Of a stretch of 64,000 bases of DNA, positions 20,856 through 31,114 are shown one piece after another; the first letter of the stretch is position 1, and each line of letters starts with the position of its first letter. The stretch covers positions 1 to 64,000 of the forward strand of contig MNCZ01000057.1 in assembly GCA_001914695.1 (NCBI GenBank). Direction: 5' to 3'. Under the pieces are notes generated by a model. The model had not been told where the DNA came from and did no database searches. It was given only the letters and a program-made list of their open reading frames with translations. The DNA is from Gammaproteobacteria bacterium 13_2_20CM_66_19. Its GTDB lineage: Bacteria; Pseudomonadota; Gammaproteobacteria; Steroidobacterales; Steroidobacteraceae. Position numbers and translations under genes: made by a program.

Positions 20856-21309
20856 GGGCGGGCGCGACAGCGTCTTCATGCGGTCGGCGCTCGCCGAGGC
20901 GGTGGCGGCCGGCGCGGCCGGCGAGGTGCCGGTGGGCGCGGTGCTGGTGCGGGGCGAGGACATCATCGCCACGGGCGCAAATAAGCCGATCTCGGCTTGC
21001 GATCCGACCGCACACGCCGAGATCGAGGCGCTGCGCGCCGGCGCCCGCACGATGGGCGGCTATCGCCTCACCGACACCACACTCTACGTGACGCTCGAGC
21101 CGTGCGTGATGTGCGCCGCGGCGATCGTGCACGCGCGCGTGCGGCGGCTCGTCTTCGGTGCCTTCGATCCGCGCGCCGGTGGCGCCGGCAGCATCGCCAA
21201 CGTGTTCGCGCTGCCCGGACTCAACCATCGCGTGGACGTGTTCGGCGGCGTGCTGATGCAGGAGTGCGCGCGTCTGCTGCAGGAGTTCTTCGCGCAGCGC
21301 CGCGACTGA
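20842..21309 (+). CDS. tadA: tRNA-specific adenosine deaminase
   Basis: HAEIEALR and [17 protein letters not shown] motifs. Confidence 0.95.
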   Translation: MIAPEGGRDSVFMRSALAEAVAAGAAGEVPVGAVLVRGEDIIATGANKPISACDPTAHAEIEALRAGARTMGGYRLTDTTLYVTLEPCVMCAAAIVHARVRRLVFGAFDPRAGGAGSIANVFALPGLNHRVDVFGGVLMQECARLLQEFFAQRRD

Positions 21310-21382
21310 GAGCGCAGCGAGGTGACGGAGTGAGCAGCGCCGCGACTGCGCTGCGGAGCGCGCGGCGCTCGAACCTGCGGCC

Positions 21383-22801
21383 TCAGGCTCCGGGCGTGGC
21401 GCGGCTCGCGGTGGCCGCGCCCGGGGCCGGGCTCGCCTCGCCGGGCTGCCATTCGAGCAGCCGTAGCCAACGCTGGATGCGATCGACGTACTGCACCGGC
21501 TCCCAGCCGCGCGCGTAGCCGCGCCGGGCGCGGCTGTACCAGCGTTCCTGCGCGAGCAGCGGCAGGCGCGCGCGCACTTCGGTCCAGGAGTCGGGGTTCT
21601 TGCCGAGCGCCTGGGTGATGACACGCGCATCCTCCAGGTGTCCGAAGCCGACGTTGTAGGCGGCGAGGATGAACCAGGTGCGGTCGGGCTCGGATATGCG
21701 CTCGGGAAACATCGCGCGCACCTGGGCGAGATAGCGTGCGCCGCCGAAGATGCTCTGCTCCGGGTTGCTGCGATCCTTGACCCCTAGCGAGTGAGCGGTC
21801 TCGGCGGTGAGCATCATCACCCCGGCCGCTCCGTCGTCGGATTCGGCGTGCGGGTCCCATTTCGATTCCTGGTAGCCGATCGCCGCCAGCAACCGCCAAT
21901 CGATGCCCGCCTGCGCCGCGGCCTGCTCGAACCAGGATCGGTAGCGAGGCAGGCGGTCGCCGACGTGAGCCTGGAACTCGCGCGATTCCCCGTACGCGAA
22001 GCGCCGCGTGTCGCCGGATGACTGCTGCACCAGTCGCGCCAGCGTGCCGGAGGCATCGAGCTCGCGAAAGAACGCGTTGACGCTCGCGAGCAGGTCCGGC
22101 CCGCCGCGCCGCACCAGCCATTGCGCCGGCCGCTCCTCGGGCAGCGCGAAGCCCACCAGCACGTTCGGATACAGGTGATGCGCGAAGGAGAACTCGCGCG
22201 CGTCCGAGATCGCGTAGTCGGCGTTGCCCGAGTCGACGTCCTCCACCGGGTCGGCGGAGCTCGGCGCGGTCTCGACCCACTGCAGGGTGGGAGCGACCGT
22301 TCTCTTCATGCCCTCCAGTATCCGCTCCTGGGGACTCCCGGCGCGCACCGCGAGCCGCGCCGACTCGAGCTGCAGCGTCTCGCGCGGCTGCACGTGCCCG
22401 CGCTGATACACCACCAGCTGCGGGATGCGCGCGTAGGGAGAGGCCGCCGCGCCCGCGCGGCTCCAGTCCGGCGAGTCGGTGAGCGAGGCCGCGGCGATGT
22501 CGGCGCGGCCGGCGGCGAGCTCCGCCTGCATGGCCGTCTCGTTGGCGAGCGCGTTGATCGTGAGCTTGACGCGAAGGCGCGCGGCGTAGGCGCGCACGAG
22601 CTCGAACTCGAGCCCCTCGGCGCCCTGCGCGCCGAAGTAATAACAGGTCGGCAGGTTCAGCGTGACGACGCGCAGCTCGCCCCGCGCGCGGATCTCATCG
22701 AGTGCGCGCGGCGCGTCGGCCTGCCCGCAGCCCGCGAGAGAGCCAAGCAGCGTGATGGCGGCGCTGAGCGTGAGTGCGCGCACAGACCCTCCCCTGGACA
22801 C
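21383..22801 (-). CDS. mltF: Membrane-bound lytic murein transglycosylase F
   Basis: Periplasmic substrate-binding-like domain plus SLT domain (AAIGYQESKWDPHAESDDGAAGVMMLT). Confidence 0.92.
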   Translation of the reverse strand: MSRGGSVRALTLSAAITLLGSLAGCGQADAPRALDEIRARGELRVVTLNLPTCYYFGAQGAEGLEFELVRAYAARLRVKLTINALANETAMQAELAAGRADIAAASLTDSPDWSRAGAAASPYARIPQLVVYQRGHVQPRETLQLESARLAVRAGSPQERILEGMKRTVAPTLQWVETAPSSADPVEDVDSGNADYAISDAREFSFAHHLYPNVLVGFALPEERPAQWLVRRGGPDLLASVNAFFRELDASGTLARLVQQSSGDTRRFAYGESREFQAHVGDRLPRYRSWFEQAAAQAGIDWRLLAAIGYQESKWDPHAESDDGAAGVMMLTAETAHSLGVKDRSNPEQSIFGGARYLAQVRAMFPERISEPDRTWFILAAYNVGFGHLEDARVITQALGKNPDSWTEVRARLPLLAQERWYSRARRGYARGWEPVQYVDRIQRWLRLLEWQPGEASPAPGAATASRATPGA

Positions 22802-22848
22802 GCGGGCTTTCCGCTAGAATACCAGCCCCTTGACGCCCGTGCGGAGCC

Positions 22849-22941
22849 GGAGAGGTACCGAAGCGGTCATAACGGCGCCGACTCGAAATCGGATGGTCGG
22901 GTAAAACCGGCACGTGGGTTCGAATCCCACCCTCTCCGCCA
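22849..22941 (+). tRNA. tRNA-Ser (CGA anticodon)
   Basis: Acceptor GGAGAGG/CCTCTCC with encoded CCA, anticodon loop CTCGAAA, long variable arm, T-loop GTTCGAATC. Confidence 0.95.
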
Positions 22942-22987
22942 TACTGTCACACACGGCTGCATGCGAAACCCGCGGTCGGTGCCGTTC

Positions 22988-24238
22988 TCACGAGGGCGGT
23001 TTCTTCGATGATTCGCGATACGCCGCGGCGAACGCCTCGACGAAGGTGTGCGGCAGGTGGTCCGCCGGCATCTCGATGAGATTGCGATAGAAGGTGGCGA
23101 ACAGCTCCCAGTACTGCGCTTTGTCGGCGGAGCGCGCGTTGCCGCGGCGCGCGGCGCGCTCGAAGCGCGCCTCGAGCTCGGCCGGATCGAGCCGGCCGAG
23201 GAATTCGACGAGTGCCGCCCGCATCGCCTGCGCCGTGGCCGTCTCGTGCAGCTTCGCCTCGGTCACCGCCTCGCGCAGCCATTGCACCGAGTCGAGACGG
23301 CGGCCTTCGTGCTGCACGAGGAGCTCGACGATCAGTTCCTCCACCACGGAGTTGGCGAGCGAGGGGCGCGGGTCGTCGGGCTCCCGCGGCGGGAATTCGA
23401 TGCGGTGGCGATTGCGCGTGTCGGTGCGGGTGCGCTCGAGGTCCTTGAAGCCGACCAGCGCCTCGCGAAACAGCCGGCCGGCGAGGTGCAGCAGCCGCAC
23501 CTGGGCGTCGCCCGGCAGCCGCTCCGGCTCGACGCCGGCGCCGCGGCAGAAGGCGTCGAGTCCGGCACGCGCGTCCTCGAGGGCGAACGCGGAGACCCCG
23601 ATCTTCGGCTCGCGGCCGACCGCTTCCGCGAGGCGCGCCATCTGCCGCCCGAGCGACTGCGCGCCCGCGCCATCGAGCAACGGCACCTCGGACGCGCGCT
23701 CCGCGCGCGCCTTCGGGTTGAGCGCACGCACCCTGCCGGAGTCCACCGACTGGCCGTACGCATTCACCGGCAGGATCGATCCGGCCTGATTGGCCGGCAC
23801 CAGCAGCGCATCGAGGTCGAGCGAGGCGCCGATGTCGGGTTCGTGCCGGCCGAGGGTATGGAGGGCATGAATGCTGGTCGGCACCGCGGCGCCGGCCTCG
23901 TCCTGCGCCGGACGCGCCTCGAGCGCCGCGACGATGTGGTACTCGCCCATGCGCAGCACGTCGCCATCGGCGAGGCGATAGCCGCCCGCGCCGTGCCTGG
24001 CGAGCGGCTCCATGTCGTCGTTGACGTACACGCCGTTGGTGCTGACGTCCTGGAGATAGAAGTGGCCTTCGCGGAACTGCACGCGCGCGTGATGCGCGGA
24101 GACGTAACGCAGCGGGTCGGGCAGCACCCAGTCGTTGTCGGCGGAGCGGCCGATGGTGCCGCCTTCCACCGAAAAGGTGGCGGAGCTGCGCTCGGCGAGC
24201 GAGCGACCCTGATCACTCACGATACGCAGCTTGAGCAT
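22988..24238 (-). CDS. tagH: Type VI secretion-associated FHA domain protein (TagH-like)
   Basis: N-terminal FHA ([36 protein letters not shown]) and a C-terminal domain of T6SS FHA proteins. Confidence 0.8.
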   Translation of the reverse strand: MLKLRIVSDQGRSLAERSSATFSVEGGTIGRSADNDWVLPDPLRYVSAHHARVQFREGHFYLQDVSTNGVYVNDDMEPLARHGAGGYRLADGDVLRMGEYHIVAALEARPAQDEAGAAVPTSIHALHTLGRHEPDIGASLDLDALLVPANQAGSILPVNAYGQSVDSGRVRALNPKARAERASEVPLLDGAGAQSLGRQMARLAEAVGREPKIGVSAFALEDARAGLDAFCRGAGVEPERLPGDAQVRLLHLAGRLFREALVGFKDLERTRTDTRNRHRIEFPPREPDDPRPSLANSVVEELIVELLVQHEGRRLDSVQWLREAVTEAKLHETATAQAMRAALVEFLGRLDPAELEARFERAARRGNARSADKAQYWELFATFYRNLIEMPADHLPHTFVEAFAAAYRESSKKPPS

Positions 24239-24369
24239 GGTTCCCCGAACCAAGGAAGAATCCATCCGTTTACTGGGCCGCGGCACGCGCGGGGCGGCAA
24301 AGCGGCCGCAGACGGCGCCCGGACCTTATAATGCCCGCGTCCAAACTAGCAGCGGCCTGCGCGCAAGCC

Positions 24370-24711
24370 ATGGCAACCAGTCACATTTTCCGTATTATGT
24401 TCGTGAATCAGGGCAAGGTTTACGAGGTCTATGCCCGCAAGGTGAGCCACGGAGAGCTGTTCGGGTTCATCGAGGTCGAGGAGCTGCTGTTCGGCGAGCG
24501 CTCCTCGGTGGTTCTCGACCCCGCGGAGGAGCGCATCAAGGGCGAATTCTCCGACGTGAAGCGCACCTTCCTGCCGATGCATGCGATCCTGCGCATCGAC
24601 GAGGTGAAGAAGCACGGCGCGGCCAAGATCACCGTGATGGAAGGCGGCAGCGCCACGGTGGCACAGTTCCCGGTGCCGATGTATTCGACGCCGCCCGGCG
24701 AGAAGAAGTGA
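24370..24711 (+). CDS. DUF1820 family protein
   Basis: [74 protein letters not shown]. Confidence 0.88.
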   Translation: MATSHIFRIMFVNQGKVYEVYARKVSHGELFGFIEVEELLFGERSSVVLDPAEERIKGEFSDVKRTFLPMHAILRIDEVKKHGAAKITVMEGGSATVAQFPVPMYSTPPGEKK

Positions 24712-27700
24712 AGCAGCCGTCGGGCATTCTCGGGATTGCGGGGACTGCGGCGCTCTCGCCGTTTCGCAGGCCCAAGCTCCTCGAGCGTCTGCGCGCGATC
24801 GAGCCGGCCGTGACCGCGCTCGATTCGCGCTTCATGCACTTCGTCGAGTGCACGCGAGCGCTCACCGCGGGTGAGCGCGCCGTGCTGCTCGCGCTCCTGA
24901 CCTACGGCCCGCGGCCGCAGGCGCCGCCTCCGGCCGGAGAGGGCGCGGCGAACCGCGTGCTGGTCGTGCCGCGCGCCGGCACCATCTCGCCCTGGTCGAG
25001 CAAGGCCACCGACATCGCCCGGGTGTGCGGGCTCGAGCCGGTGCGGCGCATCGAGCGCGGCATCGAGTACCGCCTCGAGGCGCCGCGTCCCCTCGGCGCT
25101 GCGCGCCTCGAAGCGCTCGCGCCGGCGCTCTTCGATCGCATGACCGAGATGGCGCTGCTCGACGCGTCCGAGGTGGCGCGCCTGTTCGCGCACGCCGCCC
25201 CGCGGCCCCTCGAGCGCGTGCCGCTCGCGGCCGGCCGGGCGGCGCTCGTGGAGGCCGATCGCGCGCGGGGGCTGGCGCTGTCGGCGGAGGAGATCGACTA
25301 CCTGCTCGAGATCTTCGCGCGCCTCAGGCGCGACCCGAGCGACGTCGAGCTCATGATGTTCGCGCAGGCGAACTCCGAGCACTGCCGCCACAAGATCTTC
25401 AACGCCCGCTGGATCATCGACGGTGAGCCGCGCGAGGAGTCGCTGTTCGCGATGATCCGCTACACCCACGAGCGAAGTCCCGCGGGGGTGCTCTCCGCCT
25501 ACCGCGACAACGCCGCGGTGATCGAGGGGAGCTTGGGCGAGCGCTACTTCCCCGACCCCGACACCGGCATCTACCGCGCGAGCGCCGAGCCGATCGATAT
25601 CCTCATGAAGGTGGAGACGCACAACCATCCGACCGCCATCTCGCCCTTCCCGGGCGCCTCCACCGGCTCCGGAGGCGAGATCCGGGACGAGGGGGCCACG
25701 GGGCGCGGCGCGAAGCCGAAGGCCGGGCTCACCGGCTTCTCGGTGTCGCACCTGCGCATCCCGGGCTACGAGCGGGCGTGGGAGGGCGAGTTCGGCGCGC
25801 CCGCGCGCATCGCCTCCCCCCTCGACATCATGATCGAGGCTCCGATAGGCGCCGCCTCGTTCAACAACGAGTTCGGGCGCCCGGCCGTGTGCGGCTACTT
25901 CCGCACCTTCGAGCAGCGCGCCGCCGGCGACCCCCCGCAGCGCACGCGCGGCTATCACAAGCCGATCATGATCGCCGGGGGTCTGGGTAACGTCCGCCGT
26001 GCGCACGTCGAGAAGGCGGCGGTTGAGGTCGGCGCGAAACTGGTGGTGCTCGGCGGGCCGGCCATGCTCATCGGGCTCGGCGGCGGCGCCGCCTCCTCTC
26101 TCGGCAGCGGCAGCTCGAGCGCCGAGCTCGATTTCGCCTCAGTACAGAGGGGCAACGCCGAGATGCAGCGGCGCGCCCAGGAAGTGATCGATCGCTGCTG
26201 GGCGCTCGGCGAGGACAATCCCATCGCGCTCATCCATGACGTGGGCGCCGGCGGGCTGTCGAATGCGGTCCCGGAGGCGGTGGCGCACAGCCGGCGCGGC
26301 GCGCGCGTCGACCTGCGCGCCATTCCGAGCGCGGAGACCGGCATGTCGCCGATGGAGCTCTGGTGCAACGAGGCGCAGGAGCGCTACGTGCTCGCGATCC
26401 CCGCGGCCTCGCTCCCGCGCTTCGCCGCGATCGCCGAGCGCGAGCGTTGCCCGTTCGCGGTGATCGGCGAATTCGACGCGAGCGGGGAGCTCGTGGTGCG
26501 CGATCCGCTCTTCGACGAGGTGCCGGTCGACATGCCGCTCGCGGCGCTGCTCGGCGAGCCGCCGCGCCTGACGCGCGAGGTGCGGAGCGTCCGCGTTGCG
26601 CGGGCGCCCTTCGACACCTCTCGTGTCGCGCTGCGCGAGGCCGCCTACCGCGTGCTGCGCCTGCCGGCGGTGGCTGACAAGACCTTTCTCATCACCATCG
26701 GCGATCGCACCGTCGGCGGCCTGATCAGCCGCGACCAGCTGGTGGGACGCTGGCAGGTGGCGGTGAGCGATGTGGCGGTGACGCTCGCCGACTACCGGGG
26801 GAGCGCGGGCGAAGCGCTGGCGATGGGCGAGCGCACGCCGGTCGCGGTGCTCGATGGGCCGGCTTCGGGAAGGCTGGCGGTCGCCGAGGCGATCACCAAC
26901 ATCCTGGCGGCCGATATCGGTCCGCTCTCCAATATCCGCCTGTCGGCCAACTGGATGGCCGCCTGCGGCGAGGCCGGCGAGGACGCGGCTCTCTACGAGA
27001 CGGTGCGCGCCGTGGGCCGGGAGCTGTGCCCGGCGCTCGGCATCGCCATACCGGTCGGCAAGGACTCGCTCTCGATGCGTACGGTGTGGAGCGAGGGCGG
27101 CGTCGAAAGGCGCGTGGTGGCGCCGGTGTCGCTGATCGTGTCGGCCTTCGCGCCGGTCGCCGATGTGCGCCGCACGCTCACTCCCGCCCTCGAGCTCGAT
27201 GAGCGCCCGAGCTCGCTCTGGCTCATCGACCTCGCGCGCGGCCGCCATCGCCTCGGCGCTTCGGCGCTCGCCCAGGTGTACGGGGAGCTCGGCGAGGAGC
27301 CGGCCGATCTCGACGAGCCCTCGGTGCTCCTGCGCTTCGCGGCGGCGCTCGCGGAGCTCCACGCGGCGGGAATGCTGCGCGCCTATCACGACCGCTCCGA
27401 CGGGGGACTGTTCGCGACCCTCCTGGAGATGGCGTTCGCGGGACATTGCGGGCTCGACATCGCGCTGCCGAGCGGGCGGGGCCCGGCGCTCGCGCAGCTC
27501 TTCGCAGAGGAGCCGGGCGTCGTGGTGCAGATCCTCGCCCAGGATGAGCCGCGGCTCGAATCGATGCTGGCGCGCCATGGGCTCGCCGACGCCGCGCTCT
27601 ACCTCGGCGCGCCGGTGAGCGAGCTGCGCGTGCGGATGAGGATCGGCACGCAAGAGTTCGACGAGTCCTGGGCGGACTTGAGGCGGGCGTGGTCCGAGAC

Positions 27701-28625
27701 CTCGTGGCGCATGCGGCGGCTGCGCGATGACCCCGAGTGCGCGGACGAGGAGTTCGCCGCCGAGACCGCTGCAGCCGATCCCGGACTCTCGGTCGCGCTC
27801 CGCTTCGACCCCGAAGAGGACATCGCTGCGCCTTACGTCTCGCGCGGCGTGCGCCCGGCGCTCGCCATCCTGCGCGAGCAGGGCGTGAACAGCCAGACGG
27901 AGACCGCGGCCGTGTGCGAGCGCGCCGGCTTCGCGGCGCACGACGTGCACATGACTGACCTGCTCGGCGGGCGGCGCTCGCTCGGCGAGTTCCAGGGCCT
28001 CATTGCCTGCGGCGGGTTCTCCTACGGCGACGTGCTCGGGGCGGGGGAGGGCTGGGCCAAGTCGATCCTGTTCCACGAGTCGTTGCGCGAGGAGTTCCAG
28101 CGCTTCTTCGCGCGCTCCGACCGCTTCGCGCTCGGCATCTGCAACGGCTGTCAGATGTTCGCGGCGCTGCGCGCCATCATCCCCGGAACGGAGCACTGGC
28201 CGCGCTTCCAGCGCAACCGCAGCGAGCAGTACGAGGCGCGCTTCTCGCTCGTGGAGGTGCTGCCCTCACCCTCGGTGGTGCTGGACGGCATGGCGGGCTC
28301 GATTCTGCCGGTCGCGGTGGCGCACGGCGAGGGCCGCGCGGAGTTCGAGTCCGCGGCGGCGGCCGAGGCCTGCGCGTCGAGCGGCCTGGTCGGCTTTCGC
28401 TACGTCACCCACGACTGCAGGGTCGCGACCACTTACCCCGCCAATCCGAGCGGCTCGCCGTTCGGTCTCGCGGCGCTCACCAACACCGACGGCCGCGTGA
28501 CCATCACCATGCCGCACCCGGAGCGTTCGGTCCGTTACGTGCAGAATTCCTGGCGGCCGCGCGAGTCGGGTGAGTGGAGCGGCTGGATGCGGCTGTTCCG
28601 CAACGCGCGGCGTTTCGCCGGGTGA
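24708..28625 (+). CDS. purL: Phosphoribosylformylglycinamidine synthase
   Basis: 1305 aa from [62 protein letters not shown]-terminal GATase GICNGCQM. Confidence 0.96.
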   Translation: MKQPSGILGIAGTAALSPFRRPKLLERLRAIEPAVTALDSRFMHFVECTRALTAGERAVLLALLTYGPRPQAPPPAGEGAANRVLVVPRAGTISPWSSKATDIARVCGLEPVRRIERGIEYRLEAPRPLGAARLEALAPALFDRMTEMALLDASEVARLFAHAAPRPLERVPLAAGRAALVEADRARGLALSAEEIDYLLEIFARLRRDPSDVELMMFAQANSEHCRHKIFNARWIIDGEPREESLFAMIRYTHERSPAGVLSAYRDNAAVIEGSLGERYFPDPDTGIYRASAEPIDILMKVETHNHPTAISPFPGASTGSGGEIRDEGATGRGAKPKAGLTGFSVSHLRIPGYERAWEGEFGAPARIASPLDIMIEAPIGAASFNNEFGRPAVCGYFRTFEQRAAGDPPQRTRGYHKPIMIAGGLGNVRRAHVEKAAVEVGAKLVVLGGPAMLIGLGGGAASSLGSGSSSAELDFASVQRGNAEMQRRAQEVIDRCWALGEDNPIALIHDVGAGGLSNAVPEAVAHSRRGARVDLRAIPSAETGMSPMELWCNEAQERYVLAIPAASLPRFAAIAERERCPFAVIGEFDASGELVVRDPLFDEVPVDMPLAALLGEPPRLTREVRSVRVARAPFDTSRVALREAAYRVLRLPAVADKTFLITIGDRTVGGLISRDQLVGRWQVAVSDVAVTLADYRGSAGEALAMGERTPVAVLDGPASGRLAVAEAITNILAADIGPLSNIRLSANWMAACGEAGEDAALYETVRAVGRELCPALGIAIPVGKDSLSMRTVWSEGGVERRVVAPVSLIVSAFAPVADVRRTLTPALELDERPSSLWLIDLARGRHRLGASALAQVYGELGEEPADLDEPSVLLRFAAALAELHAAGMLRAYHDRSDGGLFATLLEMAFAGHCGLDIALPSGRGPALAQLFAEEPGVVVQILAQDEPRLESMLARHGLADAALYLGAPVSELRVRMRIGTQEFDESWADLRRAWSETSWRMRRLRDDPECADEEFAAETAAADPGLSVALRFDPEEDIAAPYVSRGVRPALAILREQGVNSQTETAAVCERAGFAAHDVHMTDLLGGRRSLGEFQGLIACGGFSYGDVLGAGEGWAKSILFHESLREEFQRFFARSDRFALGICNGCQMFAALRAIIPGTEHWPRFQRNRSEQYEARFSLVEVLPSPSVVLDGMAGSILPVAVAHGEGRAEFESAAAAEACASSGLVGFRYVTHDCRVATTYPANPSGSPFGLAALTNTDGRVTITMPHPERSVRYVQNSWRPRESGEWSGWMRLFRNARRFAG

Positions 28626-28680
28626 GGCGTGCGCAGGTGTTCGCGCTCGTTCGCGGCGTGCAGCGCGGCGTGACGTAAGA

Positions 28681-28696
28681 GCGCCGGCTTCGGCGC
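28681..28696. terminator. Hairpin GCGCCG-GCTT-CGGCGC between convergent genes
   Basis: 6-bp perfect stem between the purL end and the convergent ORF end. Confidence 0.3.
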
Positions 28697-28698
28697 CT

Positions 28699-29406
28699 TC
28701 AGCCCGCCGAGCTCAGCGGCGTGATGTCGGTGCCGGTCTCGTCGAGGAAGAAGCGCCGCACCAGGATCGCCTGCTGCAGCTTGCCCTTGCGGACGTAGGC
28801 TTCGTACACCAGGTCCTTCGCGACCTCGAGCAGGATACCGGCCTCGTAGCCGTCGAGCAGCGGCACGGGTGAGGTCGGGTCGAGCTCGGCGCCGAACAGC
28901 ACGCTCTTCATCTTGGCGAAGATGTCGGGCTGGATGTCGGCGAGGTCGCGCACGGCGTTGAGCTCATCGAAGAGGCGCAGCCGGCCCGCCTCGCCGAGGT
29001 CGCCGAACATCGCCTGCATGGTGCGGCGGCTCATCGAGGCGAAGGCGTTGAACGCCCCGTGCGTGTAGCAGTTGAGCGCTTCCCGGAACACCCGCTCCAC
29101 ATCCTCGGGGACGTAGGTGAAGTTGAATCTCTCCCGCGCCCGCTCGACCTCGGTGAACTGCGGCGACAGCTCGATGCGGCTTGAGCCGTAGGCGCGCACC
29201 GTGAAGCGCAGAAAGATCGGCGAGTGGCAGGCGTCGCACATGTACACGAGCCCCACCTGGTTCGGCCGATACAGCTGCAGGTCCTCGAAGCGCGGCACGG
29301 CGGCCGGGGTGATGTGGGACACGGTGAGACAATGCGGACAGGTCAGGACCAGGTTCTTCTCCTGGTCGTGGTGCAGATGACTGGCGGAATCGATGTACAG
29401 GGACAT
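28699..29406 (-). CDS. Conserved hypothetical with N-terminal zinc-ribbon-like CPHC and DUF4145-like region
   Basis: LTCPHCLTVSHI...YMCDACHSPIF; FREALNCYTHGAFNAFASMSRRTMQAMFGDLG. Confidence 0.7.
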   Translation of the reverse strand: MSLYIDSASHLHHDQEKNLVLTCPHCLTVSHITPAAVPRFEDLQLYRPNQVGLVYMCDACHSPIFLRFTVRAYGSSRIELSPQFTEVERARERFNFTYVPEDVERVFREALNCYTHGAFNAFASMSRRTMQAMFGDLGEAGRLRLFDELNAVRDLADIQPDIFAKMKSVLFGAELDPTSPVPLLDGYEAGILLEVAKDLVYEAYVRKGKLQQAILVRRFFLDETGTDITPLSSAG

Positions 29407-29599
29407 GCTGGTGCGCGGCTCGAATTGTTGTGTGTACCGCGTCGTGTCCATGTTACCCGAGCGCGGGTCCGGGTGCGCGTCCGCTGTGCTCGTGTGCATA
29501 GTCTTGCCCAGGTGCGAGGCGTTATGTCCGGAGGAGAAGGACTCGTTATGTCCGTCCCGATTTCCGTCCCGCCGTCCGTCCCGGCGCGGGCGCCTTATG

Positions 29600-31114
29600 T
29601 TACGGCCGGGCACGGCGCGCAAACTCGAGGATGCGGTCGGCGATCGTCGCATACTCGCCGCTGAAATGATGGCCTCGGCCGATCTGCGCGCGCTCGACGT
29701 TGCCCGCGGCGAGCTCCGGACAGATCGAGTCGCTCTCGCCCTCTCCGTAGATGCACAGCACCGGCGCGGCGCCGAGGCGACCGAGCTCGGGCCGGGTCGG
29801 CGGACCCCGCTCGTCGCTTCCCACCCAGTCGGCAATCCGGATCTCGAACGAGGCGTTGGAGTCGATCCCGAGCAGGCTCACGCTCGCCACCCGCGCGCGC
29901 AGCTCCGGCGGCAGCCGGTTGACGACGAACGGCAGCACATCGGCGCCGAACGAGTAGCCGATGAGCAGCACGCGTTCCTCGTTCCAGGCCGCGAAATAAT
30001 GACGCAGCACGCGCGAGGCGTCCTCGGCGGTGCGCTCGGGCGTGCGCTCGCTCCAGAAATACTTCAGCGAGTTCAGGCCCACCGTCGGCACGCCGTTCCC
30101 GGCGAGCCGCGCGGCCAGCTCCTGGTCGAGGCCGGCCCAGCCGCCGTCACCGGTGAGGAGCAGCGCGAACTCCCGGGAGACGCCGCTGGCGCGCACCTCG
30201 ATCACCGGCAGATCAGAGATTTCCGGCGGCCTCGGCGGCGCCGACTCGGCGGGGACGATGAGGCGCGCGTAGGCATCGCGAAACTGCGGCATCCAGTTGC
30301 GCTCGACTCCGAAGCCGTGGCCGACGAGCGGCAGCCTCACGACCTCGCCGTGTGCCGTGCGCGAGGCGAACTCATCGGCCGCGTGCGCCTCACATACCTG
30401 GTCCTTCTGACCCTGCAGCGCGATCCAGGGCTGCTTCAGATTCGCGGCGGGCTCGAGCACGAGCTCGCCCCGCTCGTTCGCCCGGTAGCGGAGCCCGGCG
30501 CCCGGGCAGAGCGCCGCCCCGGCAAAGTCCTGGTCGGGGCAGAAGCCGAGGCTGAGCGCGCCGGCGAAGGTCCCCGGCGGGGACTCGACCAGCGCCGCAT
30601 AGACCACGGTGGCGCCCGAGGAATAACCGATGAGCACCGGCACGTGATACTCGCTCATCCCGATCTCTTTCTGCACCTGGTGGCTGAGCGCCTCGAAATC
30701 GGCGGCGATCATCTGGCACGGCGCGCCGGGGTGCGCCGCACGGCGCAGGCTCCCGAGGTACTGCCGGATGTCGGCTCCGATCACCACCGCCCCCATGGCG
30801 GCGAGCGCGCGCGCCATGCCGACGACCCCGAGCTCCCAGCCGCCGTCGCCCGAGAGGAAGAGCGCGACGCCGCGTGGTGCGCCCTCGGGAATGTAGACGG
30901 TGACGGCGCCGAAGCGCGCGCTCGGGAGGTGCGTCGCATAGATGTTGTCGGCGGTGGGCGGGTGGGCGCGGGGCGCGTGCCCAGCGGCGGGTGCCGGTAC
31001 CGCCGCGGCGGGCGCCGGTGCCGCCGCGGCCGCGCCCGTCGAGGCGAGGGCGGAGGCTCCCGCCCCGATGAGCAGCGCTCGAGGGATCAGGCTCCGCGGC
31101 GACCGGACGATCAT
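29600..31114 (-). CDS. acvB: AcvB/VirJ family virulence-associated hydrolase
   Basis: Two alpha/beta-hydrolase-like halves (FLSGDGGWELGVVGMA; LLTGDGGWAGLDQELAARLAGNGVPTVGLNSLKYFWSERTPE), GYSFGADVLPF; ATGA overlap with mprF. Confidence 0.85.
   Translation of the reverse strand: MIVRSPRSLIPRALLIGAGASALASTGAAAAAPAPAAAVPAPAAGHAPRAHPPTADNIYATHLPSARFGAVTVYIPEGAPRGVALFLSGDGGWELGVVGMARALAAMGAVVIGADIRQYLGSLRRAAHPGAPCQMIAADFEALSHQVQKEIGMSEYHVPVLIGYSSGATVVYAALVESPPGTFAGALSLGFCPDQDFAGAALCPGAGLRYRANERGELVLEPAANLKQPWIALQGQKDQVCEAHAADEFASRTAHGEVVRLPLVGHGFGVERNWMPQFRDAYARLIVPAESAPPRPPEISDLPVIEVRASGVSREFALLLTGDGGWAGLDQELAARLAGNGVPTVGLNSLKYFWSERTPERTAEDASRVLRHYFAAWNEERVLLIGYSFGADVLPFVVNRLPPELRARVASVSLLGIDSNASFEIRIADWVGSDERGPPTRPELGRLGAAPVLCIYGEGESDSICPELAAGNVERAQIGRGHHFSGEYATIADRILEFARRARP

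Noticed and set aside
22849-22941. tRNA-Ser as the attachment site of an island containing tagH
   Set aside because: No integrase and no repeat of the tRNA 3' end seen nearby; flanking genes are of core composition.
24231-24707. N-terminal extension of the purL ORF overlapping DUF1820
   Set aside because: The true PurL N-terminus begins at GTG 24708; the extension overlaps the DUF1820 gene in another frame.
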